A stretch of 64,000 bases of DNA from CAIWHR01 sp963813415 (lineage in GTDB: Bacteria > Pseudomonadota > Gammaproteobacteria > Burkholderiales > Casimicrobiaceae): positions 868,001 through 932,000 of the forward strand of contig CAWEYW010000009.1 of assembly GCA_963813415.1 (NCBI GenBank). Reading direction: 5' to 3'. Positions 1-9,209 of this stretch are shown in pieces; within the stretch, counting starts at the first letter, position 1; each line of letters opens with the position of its first letter. The translations under genes were made by a program, and so were the position numbers. The notes beneath the pieces were generated by a model. The model was not told where the DNA came from. It saw nothing but the letters and a program-made list of their open reading frames with translations, and ran no database searches.

Positions 1-502
1 CATGCGTTTCCGGCAGCAGCGTCGTCGCCGTCGGGGTCTCGGGTCCCGTGATCATGACGAGCGTCCCCGTTTCGGCGATTGCACAGTAGCAGCCGGTGAT
101 GCCCAGCCGGTCCTGTCCCTGCGTGGGCCGCACTTCGATCGACAGCTTCGCGCCGGACCAGTCGAGGTCGGCAAGCTCCGGCCAGCACACGCCCACATGG
201 GGGTTCGCCCGGGCGAGCGCGGTCGCGGGCTGCACCTGCTCGAGATAGCGCGCGACCGCAGCGGGAATGTCGGTGCGGGCGGCGATGCGCTCGACGGTAC
301 TCGCCATGTCGTTGGCACGGGTGAGGAAGCGCGCGACCAGATCGCCGTCGACGCGCGGCCGCGGCCCCTGCGCGTGGGCAGCGACGTAGCGGTCGGCGTC
401 AGCGCGCGCGCTGGCGCGATCGCCGGTCTTGGCCAGCGCCTTGCGCACGCGCTCCAGCACGGCGTCGCGGGCGCTGCGATTGGTGTCGACGCTGGTGCCC
501 AT
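1..502 (-). CDS. lutC: Lactate utilization protein C (LUD domain), 3' end cut by window edge
   Basis: Third component of the LutABC iron-sulfur lactate oxidation complex, which converts L-lactate to pyruvate in the cytoplasm. About 167 residues are visible, from ATG at 500-502 (MGTSVDTNRSARDAV). The segment CYCAIAETGTLVMITGPE is the characteristic LUD-fold core seen in LutC/YkgG proteins. The C-terminus lies beyond the left edge. The start is 5 bases after the stop of the aminotransferase gene, so it is read from the same transcript as lutA and lutB. The family is usually about 210-230 residues, so most of the gene is present. Confidence 0.85.
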   Translation of the reverse strand, partial: MGTSVDTNRSARDAVLERVRKALAKTGDRASARADADRYVAAHAQGPRPRVDGDLVARFLTRANDMASTVERIAARTDIPAAVARYLEQVQPATALARANPHVGVCWPELADLDWSGAKLSIEVRPTQGQDRLGITGCYCAIAETGTLVMITGPETPTATTLLPETH

Positions 503-507
503 CGCGC

Positions 508-1740
508 CTACTTGCCGTTGCCGCGCACGAAGGCAGCGAAGCGTGCAATGCCTTCCGCGATCAGGGCCGGCGAGGTCGCGTAGCTGAACCGGATGTGCTG
601 GCCGTCGCCGGGCACCCTGCGGCCGAAATGGATGTCGGCGAGCACCGCCACGCCCGCCTCCGTGAGCAGGCGCTTGCGCAGGACCTCGGAATCGGCACAG
701 CCCGTGCGCTGGCACGCCTCGGTGACGTTGGGCCACGCGTAGAACGCGCCGCCCGGCGTGCGGCACGTCACACCAGGCACGTCGTTCAACAGCCGCACGA
801 TGAGGTCGCGCCGCTCGAGAAAGCTCGCGCGCATGTGGTCGGCCGCATCCTGGGGTCCCGTGACCGCCTCGACCGCCGCCCATTGCGAGATGTTCGAGGC
901 GCACGAATCCGTGTTGGTGATCCAGCGCGTGAACACCGGGGCAAGCGCGCGATTGGCCGCGAAACCGATGCGCCAGCCGGTCATCGCCCACGTTTTCGAG
1001 GCGCCATCGCAGATGATCGTGCGCTCGAGCATGCCGGGGCGCTTCGCCAGAGAGTCGAACGTTCCCGCGTAGGCGAGGCGCGAATAGATCTCGTCGGCAA
1101 AGACCCACACCTGCGGATGCCGCATGAGGATCTCGGCGATCGCATCCAGATCCTGCCCCTGCAGCATGCCGCCCGTAGGGTTGTGCGGCGTGTTGAGGAT
1201 CAACAGGCGCGTTTTCGGCGTGATCTTCGCTTCGAGCTCGGCAGGATCGAAGGCGAAATCGCGCGACTCGCGCAGGTAGACCGGCACGGGAATGGCCCCG
1301 TTCGCGCAGATCTGCGACTCGTAGATGGGGAAACCGGGGACGGGATAGATCACCTCGTCGCCCGCGCCGAAGTCGGTTACCGAGGCGATCGTGTACGCGA
1401 TGAAGGGCTTGGCACCCGCACCGACCACGATGTCATCGGGTGCGAAGTCGAGGCCGCGCCGCACGCCGATGTCCTTCGCGGCTGCCGCGCGCAACTCGTC
1501 GATGCCCGCCGACGGCGTATAGCCGTGCTTGCCGGCGCGGATCGCCGCGATCGCGGCCTCCTGCACGTTGGGCGGCGTCGGGAAATCCGGCTGCCCGATG
1601 CAGAACGACACGATGTCCTTGCCCTGGCGCACGAGGGCATTCACCTCGGCCAGGACGACGAAGGCGTTCTCGGTGCCGAGCGACTCGGCGCGGCGGGACA
1701 GGCGCGGCAGCGCCATGTTGCCGGAATGGGGTGCGTTCAT
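508..1740 (-). CDS. Class I/II pyridoxal-phosphate aminotransferase (aspartate aminotransferase fold)
   Basis: 410-residue fold-type I aminotransferase. Visible family motifs are NTPHNPTGG (Asn that contacts the PLP ring), FADEIYS (Asp that pairs with the pyridine nitrogen), SKTWAMTGWRIGFA (Schiff-base Lys plus the following Arg) and a C-terminal RFSYA segment with the substrate-carboxylate Arg. Its ATG overlaps the lutB stop by four bases (ATGA) and its stop is five bases before lutC, so it is embedded in the lut operon. The amino donor cannot be read from sequence. Pyruvate made by LutABC would be an obvious keto substrate or product, which suggests an alanine-type transaminase, but this is inference. 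Confidence 0.9.
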   Translation of the reverse strand: MNAPHSGNMALPRLSRRAESLGTENAFVVLAEVNALVRQGKDIVSFCIGQPDFPTPPNVQEAAIAAIRAGKHGYTPSAGIDELRAAAAKDIGVRRGLDFAPDDIVVGAGAKPFIAYTIASVTDFGAGDEVIYPVPGFPIYESQICANGAIPVPVYLRESRDFAFDPAELEAKITPKTRLLILNTPHNPTGGMLQGQDLDAIAEILMRHPQVWVFADEIYSRLAYAGTFDSLAKRPGMLERTIICDGASKTWAMTGWRIGFAANRALAPVFTRWITNTDSCASNISQWAAVEAVTGPQDAADHMRASFLERRDLIVRLLNDVPGVTCRTPGGAFYAWPNVTEACQRTGCADSEVLRKRLLTEAGVAVLADIHFGRRVPGDGQHIRFSYATSPALIAEGIARFAAFVRGNGK

Positions 1741-3179
1741 GCAGCGCGCCGGAGTGGTTCGGTTTGTGGTTCGGTACGGGCGCGCTCACGGTAGAGCTCG
1801 CGGAAGGTCCTGCCCGCCGGCGCCGGCATGTCGCGCTCGGCGGTCCAGCCGTGTCCCAGCGGCAGCGAATGGATCATGCCCTCGCGGCCGCCCATCCAGC
1901 GCAGCACGCGCATGCCGATGCGCGTCGCGACGGCATAAGCGCCGGGATGCAGCGCGAACCACGCCCAGAGCCTGAATCCCGCACGCTCGTGCCATGGGCG
2001 CAGATGCTCGTCGAACGCACGCTCGCGGAGCTTGCGCTGCAGGTCCGGCAATGGAATGCGCACGGGGCAGACGACACCGCACTGGTTGCACATCGTCGAC
2101 GCAGCCGGAAGATCCTGGGCCTTGTCGAGGCCGACGTACATCGGCGTGAGGATCGATCCGATCGGTCCCGGGTACACCCATCCGTACGAGTGGCCGCCGA
2201 CGTTCTGGTACACCGGGCAGTGATTCATGCACGCGCCGCAGCGGATGCAGCGCAGCGCATCGCGCACTTCACTGCCCAGCACGCTGGTGCGTCCGCTGTC
2301 GACGAGGATGTAGTACATGTGCTCGGCGCCGTGGAACTCGCCATCGCCTTTGGTCCCGGTGAGAACGTCCACGTAGTTCGAGATCGACTGCCCCGTCGCC
2401 GAACGCGGGAGGAGGCGCATGAGCGTTGCGACATCTTCCAGCGTGGGCACGATCTTCTCGATGCCGGAAATCGCGACATGCACCTTCGGCAGCGTGGTGG
2501 TGAGCGTGGCATTGCCCTCGTTGGTGACGAGCACGACCGAGCCCGTCTCGGCAACGAGGAAGTTGCCGCCGGAGATCCCCATGTCGGCGGTCAGGTAATG
2601 CTCGCGCAGCTGGCCGCGCGCCTCGAGGCACAGCGCGTCGATGTCGGTCTTGCGGGGCGTTCCGTGATGCTTGGCGAAGAGGTCGGCGACCTCCTCCTTC
2701 GACTTGTGCAGCGCCGGACCGATGATGTGCGACGGCGGCTCGTAATCGTTGATCTGCAGGATGTACTCGCCGAGATCGGTCTCGACGACCTTCATGCCGG
2801 CGGCCTCGATGGCATGATCGAGGCCGGACTCCTCCGAGACCATCGACTTCGACTTGATGATCTTGCGCACGCCGTGCCTGCCGGCGATCTCCATCACCAG
2901 CGCATTGACGTCGGCAGGCGTTTCGGCGAACAGGACCGTGGCGCCGCGCGCCGCCGCATTGCGCTCGAACATCTCGAGCCATACGTCGAGGTTCTCCAGA
3001 GCGCGATTGCGAATGACCTTGGCGGCGTCGCGCGTGCCCTCGAAGTCGTCGAGCTCGGTGATCGCCGCGCGGCGCAGTGCGACGAACTTGCCGCGGAATT
3101 TCTGCAGGTTGGCCTGGAGCTGCGCGTCGTGCAGATTCGCATGAGCCCGCTCCTTGAAATGCATCGACGCGACTTGCAT
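1737..3179 (-). CDS. lutB: Lactate utilization iron-sulfur protein B (LutB/LldF)
   Basis: 480-residue LutB. The N-terminal two thirds is a LUD domain (around residues 60-290, with GISGGNFLVAETGSVVLVTN). The C-terminal third is a ferredoxin-like module with two cysteine clusters, CIRCGACMNHCPVY and CNQCGVVCPVRIPLP, expected to bind two 4Fe-4S centres. It works with LutA and LutC in cytoplasmic L-lactate oxidation. ATG start at 3177-3179, 35 bases after lutA. Length and domain order are typical of the family. Confidence 0.93.
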   Translation of the reverse strand: MQVASMHFKERAHANLHDAQLQANLQKFRGKFVALRRAAITELDDFEGTRDAAKVIRNRALENLDVWLEMFERNAAARGATVLFAETPADVNALVMEIAGRHGVRKIIKSKSMVSEESGLDHAIEAAGMKVVETDLGEYILQINDYEPPSHIIGPALHKSKEEVADLFAKHHGTPRKTDIDALCLEARGQLREHYLTADMGISGGNFLVAETGSVVLVTNEGNATLTTTLPKVHVAISGIEKIVPTLEDVATLMRLLPRSATGQSISNYVDVLTGTKGDGEFHGAEHMYYILVDSGRTSVLGSEVRDALRCIRCGACMNHCPVYQNVGGHSYGWVYPGPIGSILTPMYVGLDKAQDLPAASTMCNQCGVVCPVRIPLPDLQRKLRERAFDEHLRPWHERAGFRLWAWFALHPGAYAVATRIGMRVLRWMGGREGMIHSLPLGHGWTAERDMPAPAGRTFRELYRERARTEPQTEPLRRAA

Positions 3180-3214
3180 GGTGGTCCCGGTTGATGGATC
3201 GGCGCGCCGGCGCC

Positions 3215-3940
3215 TCAGGAAGTCTCGCCGGCGAGCACCTCGGCAACGTGCAGCACGCGGGTGGCATCACCGCGGCGGCGCAGCCGTCCTTCGATGTTCA
3301 GCATGCAGCCCAGATCGCCCAGCACCACGGCGTCGGCGCCGCTGTTGACGATGTGCTGGCACTTGTTGTCGGCCATCCGCGCGGAGATCTCGCCATACTT
3401 GATCGAGAACGTGCCGCCGAATCCGCAGCAGGTCTCACAATCGGCCATTTCCATCAGTGTGAGACCAGGCACCTTGGCGAGGAGCGCCCGCGGCTGCTGC
3501 TTCACGCCCATTTCGCGCAGGCCCGCACAGCTGTCGTGGTAGGTGATGGTGCCGTCGAAGCGCCCCGGCACGCGCTCCAGCTTGAGCTCGTTGACGAGGA
3601 AATCCGTCAGCTCACGGGTGCGCGTCGCCAGGGCCTCGGCGCGGCGAAGCAACGCCGGGTCGTCGGCGAAAAGGTCGGCATAGTGCGTGCGGATCATGCC
3701 GCTGCACGAGCCCGATGGCGCCACCAGCCAGTCGCAGTCCTCGAACTCGCCGATCAGCTTGACCGCGAGGGCGCGGGCATCGGCGCGGTCACCGGAGTTG
3801 TAGGCCGGCTGGCCGCAGCAGGTCTGCGACGGAGGCACGAAGACTTTCGCCCCGCCCGCTTCCAGAAGGCGAATGGCCGCGAAGCCGATCGACGGACGCA
3901 TGAGGTCGACGAGACAGGTGACGAAAAAGCCGACGCGCAT
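3215..3940 (-). CDS. lutA: Lactate utilization protein A (CCG-domain Fe-S protein)
   Basis: 241-residue LutA/LldE with the two cysteine-rich CCG motifs of the heterodisulfide-reductase-like family: SQTCCGQPAYNSGD near residue 40 and CETCCGFGGTFSIKYGE near residue 180. These ligate the catalytic Fe-S centre. It is the first gene of the lutA-lutB-aminotransferase-lutC unit. The start ATG at 3938-3940 has a short GGAG about 11 bases upstream. No regulator (LutR/LldR type) is visible next to the operon. Upstream is the 3' end of the nuo operon on the same strand. Confidence 0.93.
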   Translation of the reverse strand: MRVGFFVTCLVDLMRPSIGFAAIRLLEAGGAKVFVPPSQTCCGQPAYNSGDRADARALAVKLIGEFEDCDWLVAPSGSCSGMIRTHYADLFADDPALLRRAEALATRTRELTDFLVNELKLERVPGRFDGTITYHDSCAGLREMGVKQQPRALLAKVPGLTLMEMADCETCCGFGGTFSIKYGEISARMADNKCQHIVNSGADAVVLGDLGCMLNIEGRLRRRGDATRVLHVAEVLAGETS

Positions 3941-4096
3941 GACAGCGATCTCCGGGAGCCACGAATCTTAGCATGGGGACCGCGCGCTCCACCCCGTGCC
4001 GGAGCGCATCCGTCCCGACGAGGACAGTGCGGTCGTCCATGCACGAACATGACGCGCGACGCCCGCAATTCGCTGCCGATCCGCGGCGCCTTGCTG

Positions 4097-4180
4097 GCGA
4101 GGCGCGAGCCCCGCGCGTCGGGCTGAAGCCTACCCTGCAACGGTGCCGGGTCGAGGGCGAGAACCGGGCTCGCGCCTCGC
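4097..4180. repeat. 15-bp perfect inverted repeat just downstream of nuoN
   Basis: Arm 4097-4111 (GCGAGGCGCGAGCCC) is the exact reverse complement of 4166-4180, separated by 54 bases. The outer end lies 5 bases beyond the nuoN stop, so the end of the nuo transcript could fold into a long hairpin. No T-run follows, so it is not a textbook intrinsic terminator. The loop contains the 14-mer AGGCTTCAGCCCGA (minus strand, 4118-4131), which recurs at 14141-14154 between nuoG and nuoF. This could be a transcript-stabilising hairpin or the remnant of a small mobile repeat. Confidence 0.6.
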
Positions 4181-4185
4181 GCCAC

Positions 4186-5634
4186 TCACAGGAACCCGGA
4201 CTGCGACAGCGCCACGACGCACAGCCCCATGAGCGGCTGCGGGAGGATGCCGAACAGCAGCAGCGCGAGACCATTGAGCGAGAGGAGTGCGGTAGTGTCC
4301 CGGCGGGCCAGTATGGGCATCGTGTCCACCGGCTCGTCGAAGTACATGAGCTTGACGATGCGCAGGTAGTAGAACGCGCCGATCAGCGACGTCGTCACGG
4401 CCACCACGGCGAGCCAGATGTAACCCGCATTCACCGCCGCCTCGATCACTGCGAACTTGCCGTAGAAGCCGACGGTGGGCGGCAGTCCCGCGAGCGAGAA
4501 CATGACCAGCAGCATGACGAATGCCCACCACGGCGAGCGTTGATTGAGGCCCTTGAAGTCGTCGAGCTGATCGGCCTCGAAGCCGCGCCGCGACAACAGC
4601 ATGACCATGCCGAAGGACGCCAGCGTGGTCAGCACGTAGGCCATCGTGAAGAACATGGCCGCGCTGTAGCCGTTGAGGCTCCCGGTGAGGAAGCCCATCA
4701 GCATGTAGCCCATGTTGGCGATGGTCGAGTACGCCAGCATGCGCTTGATGTTGGTCTGCGCGATGGCGATGACGTTGCCCAGGATCATCGACAGCACGGC
4801 GAGGACCTCGAGCATCTGCTGCCAGTCAGCCGTCATGCCGCCCATGGCAACCGCGAGCATCCGCAGCATGAACGCGAACGCCGCGAGTTTCGGCGCCGAG
4901 CCCACCAGCAGCGTCACTGGCGTCGGCGCGCCGTCGTACACGTCCGGAATCCACATGTGGTACGGCACGGCCCCGAGCTTGAAGGCGATCCCGGAGACCA
5001 CGAACACGAGCCCGAACACCAGCAGGGTGCGGTTGGCATGGCCCTCGAGCACCGACCGTCCCACCTGCAGGATGTCCAGCGAGCCCGTTGCGCCGTACAG
5101 CATCGACATGCCGTAGAGGAGCATGCCCGAGGCGAGCGCCCCCAGCACGAAGTACTTCATCGCGGCCTCGGACGCACGATTCGAGGCACGGTGCATCGCC
5201 ACCATCGAATACAGGGTCAGCGACATGAGCTCGAGGCCGAGGTACAGGCTGATGAAGCTCGAGGCCGAGATCATCACCATCATGCCCAGCAGCGAGAACA
5301 TCGCCAGCACGAACGTCTCGCCCCGGAAGAGGCCCCTTGCCTCGAGATAGCCGCGCGAGAAGAACAGCGTCAAGGCGATGGTGATGGTATTGAAGAACTT
5401 GAGCAACGCACCGGTGAGATCGCTGACCACGAGGCCGTGGAATCCCACCACCGGGTCGACCACGATCGGGACGAGGCTCACCGTGGCGAGCGCGCAAAGC
5501 AGGAGCGTGAGCTGGGTGAGCCAGAAGCTCACGTGTCGCCGCGCGTCGGAGAGCAGCAGATCGAGCAGGAGCACAACCGACGCGCCACACAGCAGCACCA
5601 GCTCGGGCAGGACGGTCAGGAGGTCGTTTCGCAT
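4186..5634 (-). CDS. nuoN: NADH-quinone oxidoreductase subunit N
   Basis: 482-residue antiporter-like membrane subunit of complex I, about 14 transmembrane helices. Family signatures include the central region around GIAFKLGAVPYHMWIPDVYDG (broken helix and conserved Lys) and IKRMLAYSTIANMGYML. It forms part of the proton-pumping arm in the inner membrane. Last gene of the nuo operon, 18 bases after nuoM. Confidence 0.97.
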   Translation of the reverse strand: MRNDLLTVLPELVLLCGASVVLLLDLLLSDARRHVSFWLTQLTLLLCALATVSLVPIVVDPVVGFHGLVVSDLTGALLKFFNTITIALTLFFSRGYLEARGLFRGETFVLAMFSLLGMMVMISASSFISLYLGLELMSLTLYSMVAMHRASNRASEAAMKYFVLGALASGMLLYGMSMLYGATGSLDILQVGRSVLEGHANRTLLVFGLVFVVSGIAFKLGAVPYHMWIPDVYDGAPTPVTLLVGSAPKLAAFAFMLRMLAVAMGGMTADWQQMLEVLAVLSMILGNVIAIAQTNIKRMLAYSTIANMGYMLMGFLTGSLNGYSAAMFFTMAYVLTTLASFGMVMLLSRRGFEADQLDDFKGLNQRSPWWAFVMLLVMFSLAGLPPTVGFYGKFAVIEAAVNAGYIWLAVVAVTTSLIGAFYYLRIVKLMYFDEPVDTMPILARRDTTALLSLNGLALLLFGILPQPLMGLCVVALSQSGFL

Positions 5635-5652
5635 CGGGTACCCGGGCCTGCC

Positions 5653-7122
5653 TCAGAGTTTGCTCTTCGCGACCTGGGTGAGCAGGTCGGCGACGGAGCT
5701 GTGCATCACGTCCACGAAAGGCTTGGGCCAGAGCCCCATCCAGAGAACCAGCGCGGCGAGGCTCGCGAGCAGCCAGAACTCGCGGCGGCTCAAATCCGTG
5801 AGCGCGGCGACACGGGCATTCGCCACCGCACCGAAGATGACGCGCTTGTACATCCATAGCGTGTATGCCGCGCCCAGGATCAGCGTGATCCCTGCGGTGA
5901 AGCCCAGCCAGAAGTTCACCTTCACGGCGGCGAGGATGACCAGGAACTCGCCCACGAAGCCGGAGGTGGCCGGCAGACCCGCGTTGGCCATGGCGAACAG
6001 CATCATGAACGCGGCGAACTTCGGCATGGTGTTCACCACGCCGCCGTAGTCCGAGATGAGCCGGCTGTGCATGCGGTCGTACATGACGCCGACGCACAGG
6101 AACATGGCAGCGGATACGAAGCCGTGCGACACCATCTGCACCAGCGCGCCTTCCATCCCGAGCTGGTTGAACAGGAAGAAGCCGAGGGTGACGAACCCCA
6201 TGTGGGAGATCGACGAATAGGCGATCAGCTTTTTCATGTCGGTCTGCACCAGCGCGACGAAGCCGATGTACACGACCGCGATCAGCGACAGCGTGATGAC
6301 GAAGCCCGAGAGATAGCGCGACGCATCGGGAACGATGGGCAGGATGAACCGCACGAAGCCGTACGCCCCGAGCTTCAGGGTGATTGCCGCAAGCACCACC
6401 GAGCCGCCCGTCGGTGCCTCGACGTGCGCGTCCGGCAGCCAGGTATGCACCGGCCACATCGGGACCTTCACCGCAAACGCCAGGAAGAACGCGACGAAGA
6501 GCAATACCTGCGTCTTGAGCGACAGGGGCACGTCATACCAGTCGAGGATCGAGAACGTCTCGGAGACGTTGTACAGGTAGATCAGCGCCACCAGCATCAG
6601 CAGCGATCCCAGCAAGGTGTACAGGAAGAACTTGATCGCGGCATAGACGCGATTGGGCCCGCCCCAGACGCCGATGATGAGGTACATCGGGATGAGCATC
6701 GCCTCGAAGAACACGTAGAAGAGCATGCCATCGAGGGCCGCGAACGCGCCGTTCACGAGACCCGACATGATCAGGAACGCGGCCATGTACTGCGCGACCC
6801 GCCTCTCGATCACCTCCCAGCCGGCCCACACGACGAAGAACGTCGTCAGGCTGTTCAGCAGGATGAACAGCATCGACAGGCCGTCGACGCCGAGCAGGTA
6901 GTAGATGTCGAAGCGCGGAATCCACTCGCTGCGCTCGACGAACTGGATGTCGGCCGTGCCGGGATCGAAGTGGATCCACAGCGGCAGTGCCACGAGGAAG
7001 CCGGCGAGCGCGCCAATGAGCGCGATCCAGCGCGCCGGGCGCGCGTCCTCATCGCGCCCCACGGCAAGAACCACCAGTCCAGCGACGATGGGCACCCAGA
7101 TCGAGAGGGAAAGGTAAGGCAT
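5653..7122 (-). CDS. nuoM: NADH-quinone oxidoreductase subunit M
   Basis: 489-residue antiporter-like subunit of the complex I membrane arm. Visible motifs include AVKVPMWPVHTWLPDAHVEA (discontinuous helix with conserved Lys and His) and MKKLIAYSSISHMGFV. I chose ATG at 7120-7122 (MPYLSLSIWV), which gives the usual hydrophobic N-terminus and lies 4 bases after the nuoL stop. An in-frame GTG at 7135-7137 would add five residues and overlap nuoL. A GGTGGG stretch lies about 10 bases upstream of the chosen ATG. Confidence 0.96.
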   Translation of the reverse strand: MPYLSLSIWVPIVAGLVVLAVGRDEDARPARWIALIGALAGFLVALPLWIHFDPGTADIQFVERSEWIPRFDIYYLLGVDGLSMLFILLNSLTTFFVVWAGWEVIERRVAQYMAAFLIMSGLVNGAFAALDGMLFYVFFEAMLIPMYLIIGVWGGPNRVYAAIKFFLYTLLGSLLMLVALIYLYNVSETFSILDWYDVPLSLKTQVLLFVAFFLAFAVKVPMWPVHTWLPDAHVEAPTGGSVVLAAITLKLGAYGFVRFILPIVPDASRYLSGFVITLSLIAVVYIGFVALVQTDMKKLIAYSSISHMGFVTLGFFLFNQLGMEGALVQMVSHGFVSAAMFLCVGVMYDRMHSRLISDYGGVVNTMPKFAAFMMLFAMANAGLPATSGFVGEFLVILAAVKVNFWLGFTAGITLILGAAYTLWMYKRVIFGAVANARVAALTDLSRREFWLLASLAALVLWMGLWPKPFVDVMHSSVADLLTQVAKSKL

Positions 7123-7126
7123 CGCG

Positions 7127-9205
7127 TCAGTGCCCACCGACCCACCACGTCAGCAGCGCGAAAAGGCCGATGATCATCGTGAACGCGTAGTGATAGACGA
7201 ACCCGGATTGCATGCGCCGCAGCAGCGCGGCAGCCCAGCCGATCAATCTGGCGGAGCCATTGACGAAAAAGCCGTCGATGATGGTGCGATCGCCGTACCG
7301 GGAGAGAAATTCGCCGAGCGTCCGCGCTCCGCCAGCGAAGAACCAGTCGTTGAAGCGGTCGAAGTAGTACTTGTTGTCGAGCAGCGTGTAGATCGCGCCG
7401 GAGCGTTGACGGATGCGCTCCGGCAGTGCGGGATTCACGAGATAGCAGTACCAGGCGGTCGCGATGCCGCCGAGCGCGAGCCAGAATGGCAGGCTCAGCA
7501 CGCCATGCTCCATGAAGGCGGCGACGCCATGCCATTCGTTCTTGAGCTCCCACAGCACGGCATGCTCCTCGCGTACCACGATGGAGTTGCCGAAGAAGCT
7601 CCCGAACAGCATCGGCTCGATGGCCATGAACCCCGCGAGCACCGACGGAATGGCGAGCAGGATCAGCGGCACGGTCACCACCCACGGCGATTCGCGCGGA
7701 AGCTCACCCGGTGCGAGGCCGTGATGGCCATGCTCGTCCGGCTCGTCCCCGGCCTCGTGGGATTCCTCGTGGAGCAGCTCTGCCGGTGTCGGCGCGGAGC
7801 CGTGGGTGCCTGACGCCTGGGTTGCTGCCGGCGCGGGCGCGTGGAACCGCTCCGGACCGTGGAACGCCATGAACAGCATGCGGAAGGAATAGAACGCGGT
7901 GACGAACACGCCCGCCATCACGGCGAAGTAGGCATAGCCGTGGCCCGGCACCTGCGAGAGGTGCGTCGCCTCGATGATGGCGTCCTTGGAAAAGAAGCCG
8001 GCGAACGGCGGCACGCCCGCCAGGGCCAGCGAGCCGATCACCGCGGTCCAATACGTGATGGGCATGTATTTGCGCAGCCCGCCCATGCGCCGCAGGTCCT
8101 GCTCGTGATGCAGCGCGATGATCACGGAGCCGGCGCCAAGGAACAGCAACGCCTTGAAGAAGGCGTGCGTCATCAGGTGGAAGATCGCCGCGGAATACGC
8201 GGACACACCGAGCGCGACCGTCATGTACCCGAGTTGCGACAGGGTCGAGTAGGCGACGACGCGCTTGATGTCGTTCTGCACGATCCCCAGGAAGGCCATG
8301 AACAGCGCCGTGGTCGCGCCGATCACCGTGACGAAGCCGAGTGCCGTCGTGGAGAGCTCGAACAGGGGGCTCATGCGCGCGACCATGAAGATGCCCGCCG
8401 TTACCATCGTCGCCGCGTGGATCAGGGCGGAGATGGGCGTCGGACCTTCCATCGAGTCCGGCAGCCACACGTGCAGCGGCACCTGTGCCGACTTGCCCAT
8501 GGCCCCGATGAACAGGCAGATGCACACCACGGTCAGGAGCGACCACTGCGCGCCACCCCAGAGATTGACGGTGGTCGATGCGACGTCAGGAGCGCGCGCG
8601 AATACCGGCGCGTAATGGAGCGTCCCGAAGTAGGCGAGGATGAGGCCGATGCCGAGCACGAAGCCGAAGTCGCCGACGCGATTGACCAGGAATGCCTTGA
8701 GGTTCGCGTAGATCGCCGTCGGCCGGGTGTACCAGAAGCCGATCAGCAGGTACGAGACCAGGCCCACCGCTTCCCAGCCGAAGAACAGCTGGAGGAAGTT
8801 GTTGCTCATCACCAGCATCAGCATGCTGAAGGTGAAGAGCGAGATGTAGCTGAAGAAGCGCGTGTAGCCCGCATCGTCCGCCATGTAGCCAACGGTGTAG
8901 ATGTGCACCATCAGCGACACGAAGGTCACGACGAGCATCATCGTCGCCGTCAGCGGGTCGATGAGGAACCCTACAGCCAGGGTGAGCTCACCGGAGCGCA
9001 GCCACGTGTACACGTCGCCGTTGAACACGTTCCCGGCCAGCACGTCGCGCCACACCACGAACGACGCGACCAGCGCGACGGCGACGCCGAGGATGCACAG
9101 CCAGTGCGACAGACTGCGGCCGAGCGTGCGCCCGAACAGGCCGACGATGATCGCGCCGACGAGCGGCGCGAGCGGGATGAGCAGATAGAGGCTTTGCATC
9201 GTCAT
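7127..9205 (-). CDS. nuoL: NADH-quinone oxidoreductase subunit L
   Basis: 692-residue distal antiporter-like subunit, with the long C-terminal amphipathic helix region that runs along the membrane arm. Signatures: KSAQVPLHVWLPDSMEGPTP, then HAATMVTAGIFMVAR, then IKRVVAYSTLSQLGYM. A His- and Glu-rich loop near residues 490-530 (HEESHEAGDEPDEHGHHG) resembles loops seen in other betaproteobacterial NuoL proteins. ATG at 9203-9205 (MTMQSLYLLIPLAPL) was chosen because the open frame further upstream overlaps nuoK and has no membrane character. Starts 4 bases after nuoK. Confidence 0.97.
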   Translation of the reverse strand: MTMQSLYLLIPLAPLVGAIIVGLFGRTLGRSLSHWLCILGVAVALVASFVVWRDVLAGNVFNGDVYTWLRSGELTLAVGFLIDPLTATMMLVVTFVSLMVHIYTVGYMADDAGYTRFFSYISLFTFSMLMLVMSNNFLQLFFGWEAVGLVSYLLIGFWYTRPTAIYANLKAFLVNRVGDFGFVLGIGLILAYFGTLHYAPVFARAPDVASTTVNLWGGAQWSLLTVVCICLFIGAMGKSAQVPLHVWLPDSMEGPTPISALIHAATMVTAGIFMVARMSPLFELSTTALGFVTVIGATTALFMAFLGIVQNDIKRVVAYSTLSQLGYMTVALGVSAYSAAIFHLMTHAFFKALLFLGAGSVIIALHHEQDLRRMGGLRKYMPITYWTAVIGSLALAGVPPFAGFFSKDAIIEATHLSQVPGHGYAYFAVMAGVFVTAFYSFRMLFMAFHGPERFHAPAPAATQASGTHGSAPTPAELLHEESHEAGDEPDEHGHHGLAPGELPRESPWVVTVPLILLAIPSVLAGFMAIEPMLFGSFFGNSIVVREEHAVLWELKNEWHGVAAFMEHGVLSLPFWLALGGIATAWYCYLVNPALPERIRQRSGAIYTLLDNKYYFDRFNDWFFAGGARTLGEFLSRYGDRTIIDGFFVNGSARLIGWAAALLRRMQSGFVYHYAFTMIIGLFALLTWWVGGH

Positions 9206-9209
9206 CGGG

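Noticed and set aside
3941..4096. Promoter for lutABC
   Set aside because: The 150 bases upstream of lutA show no convincing -35/-10 pair, so no call was made.
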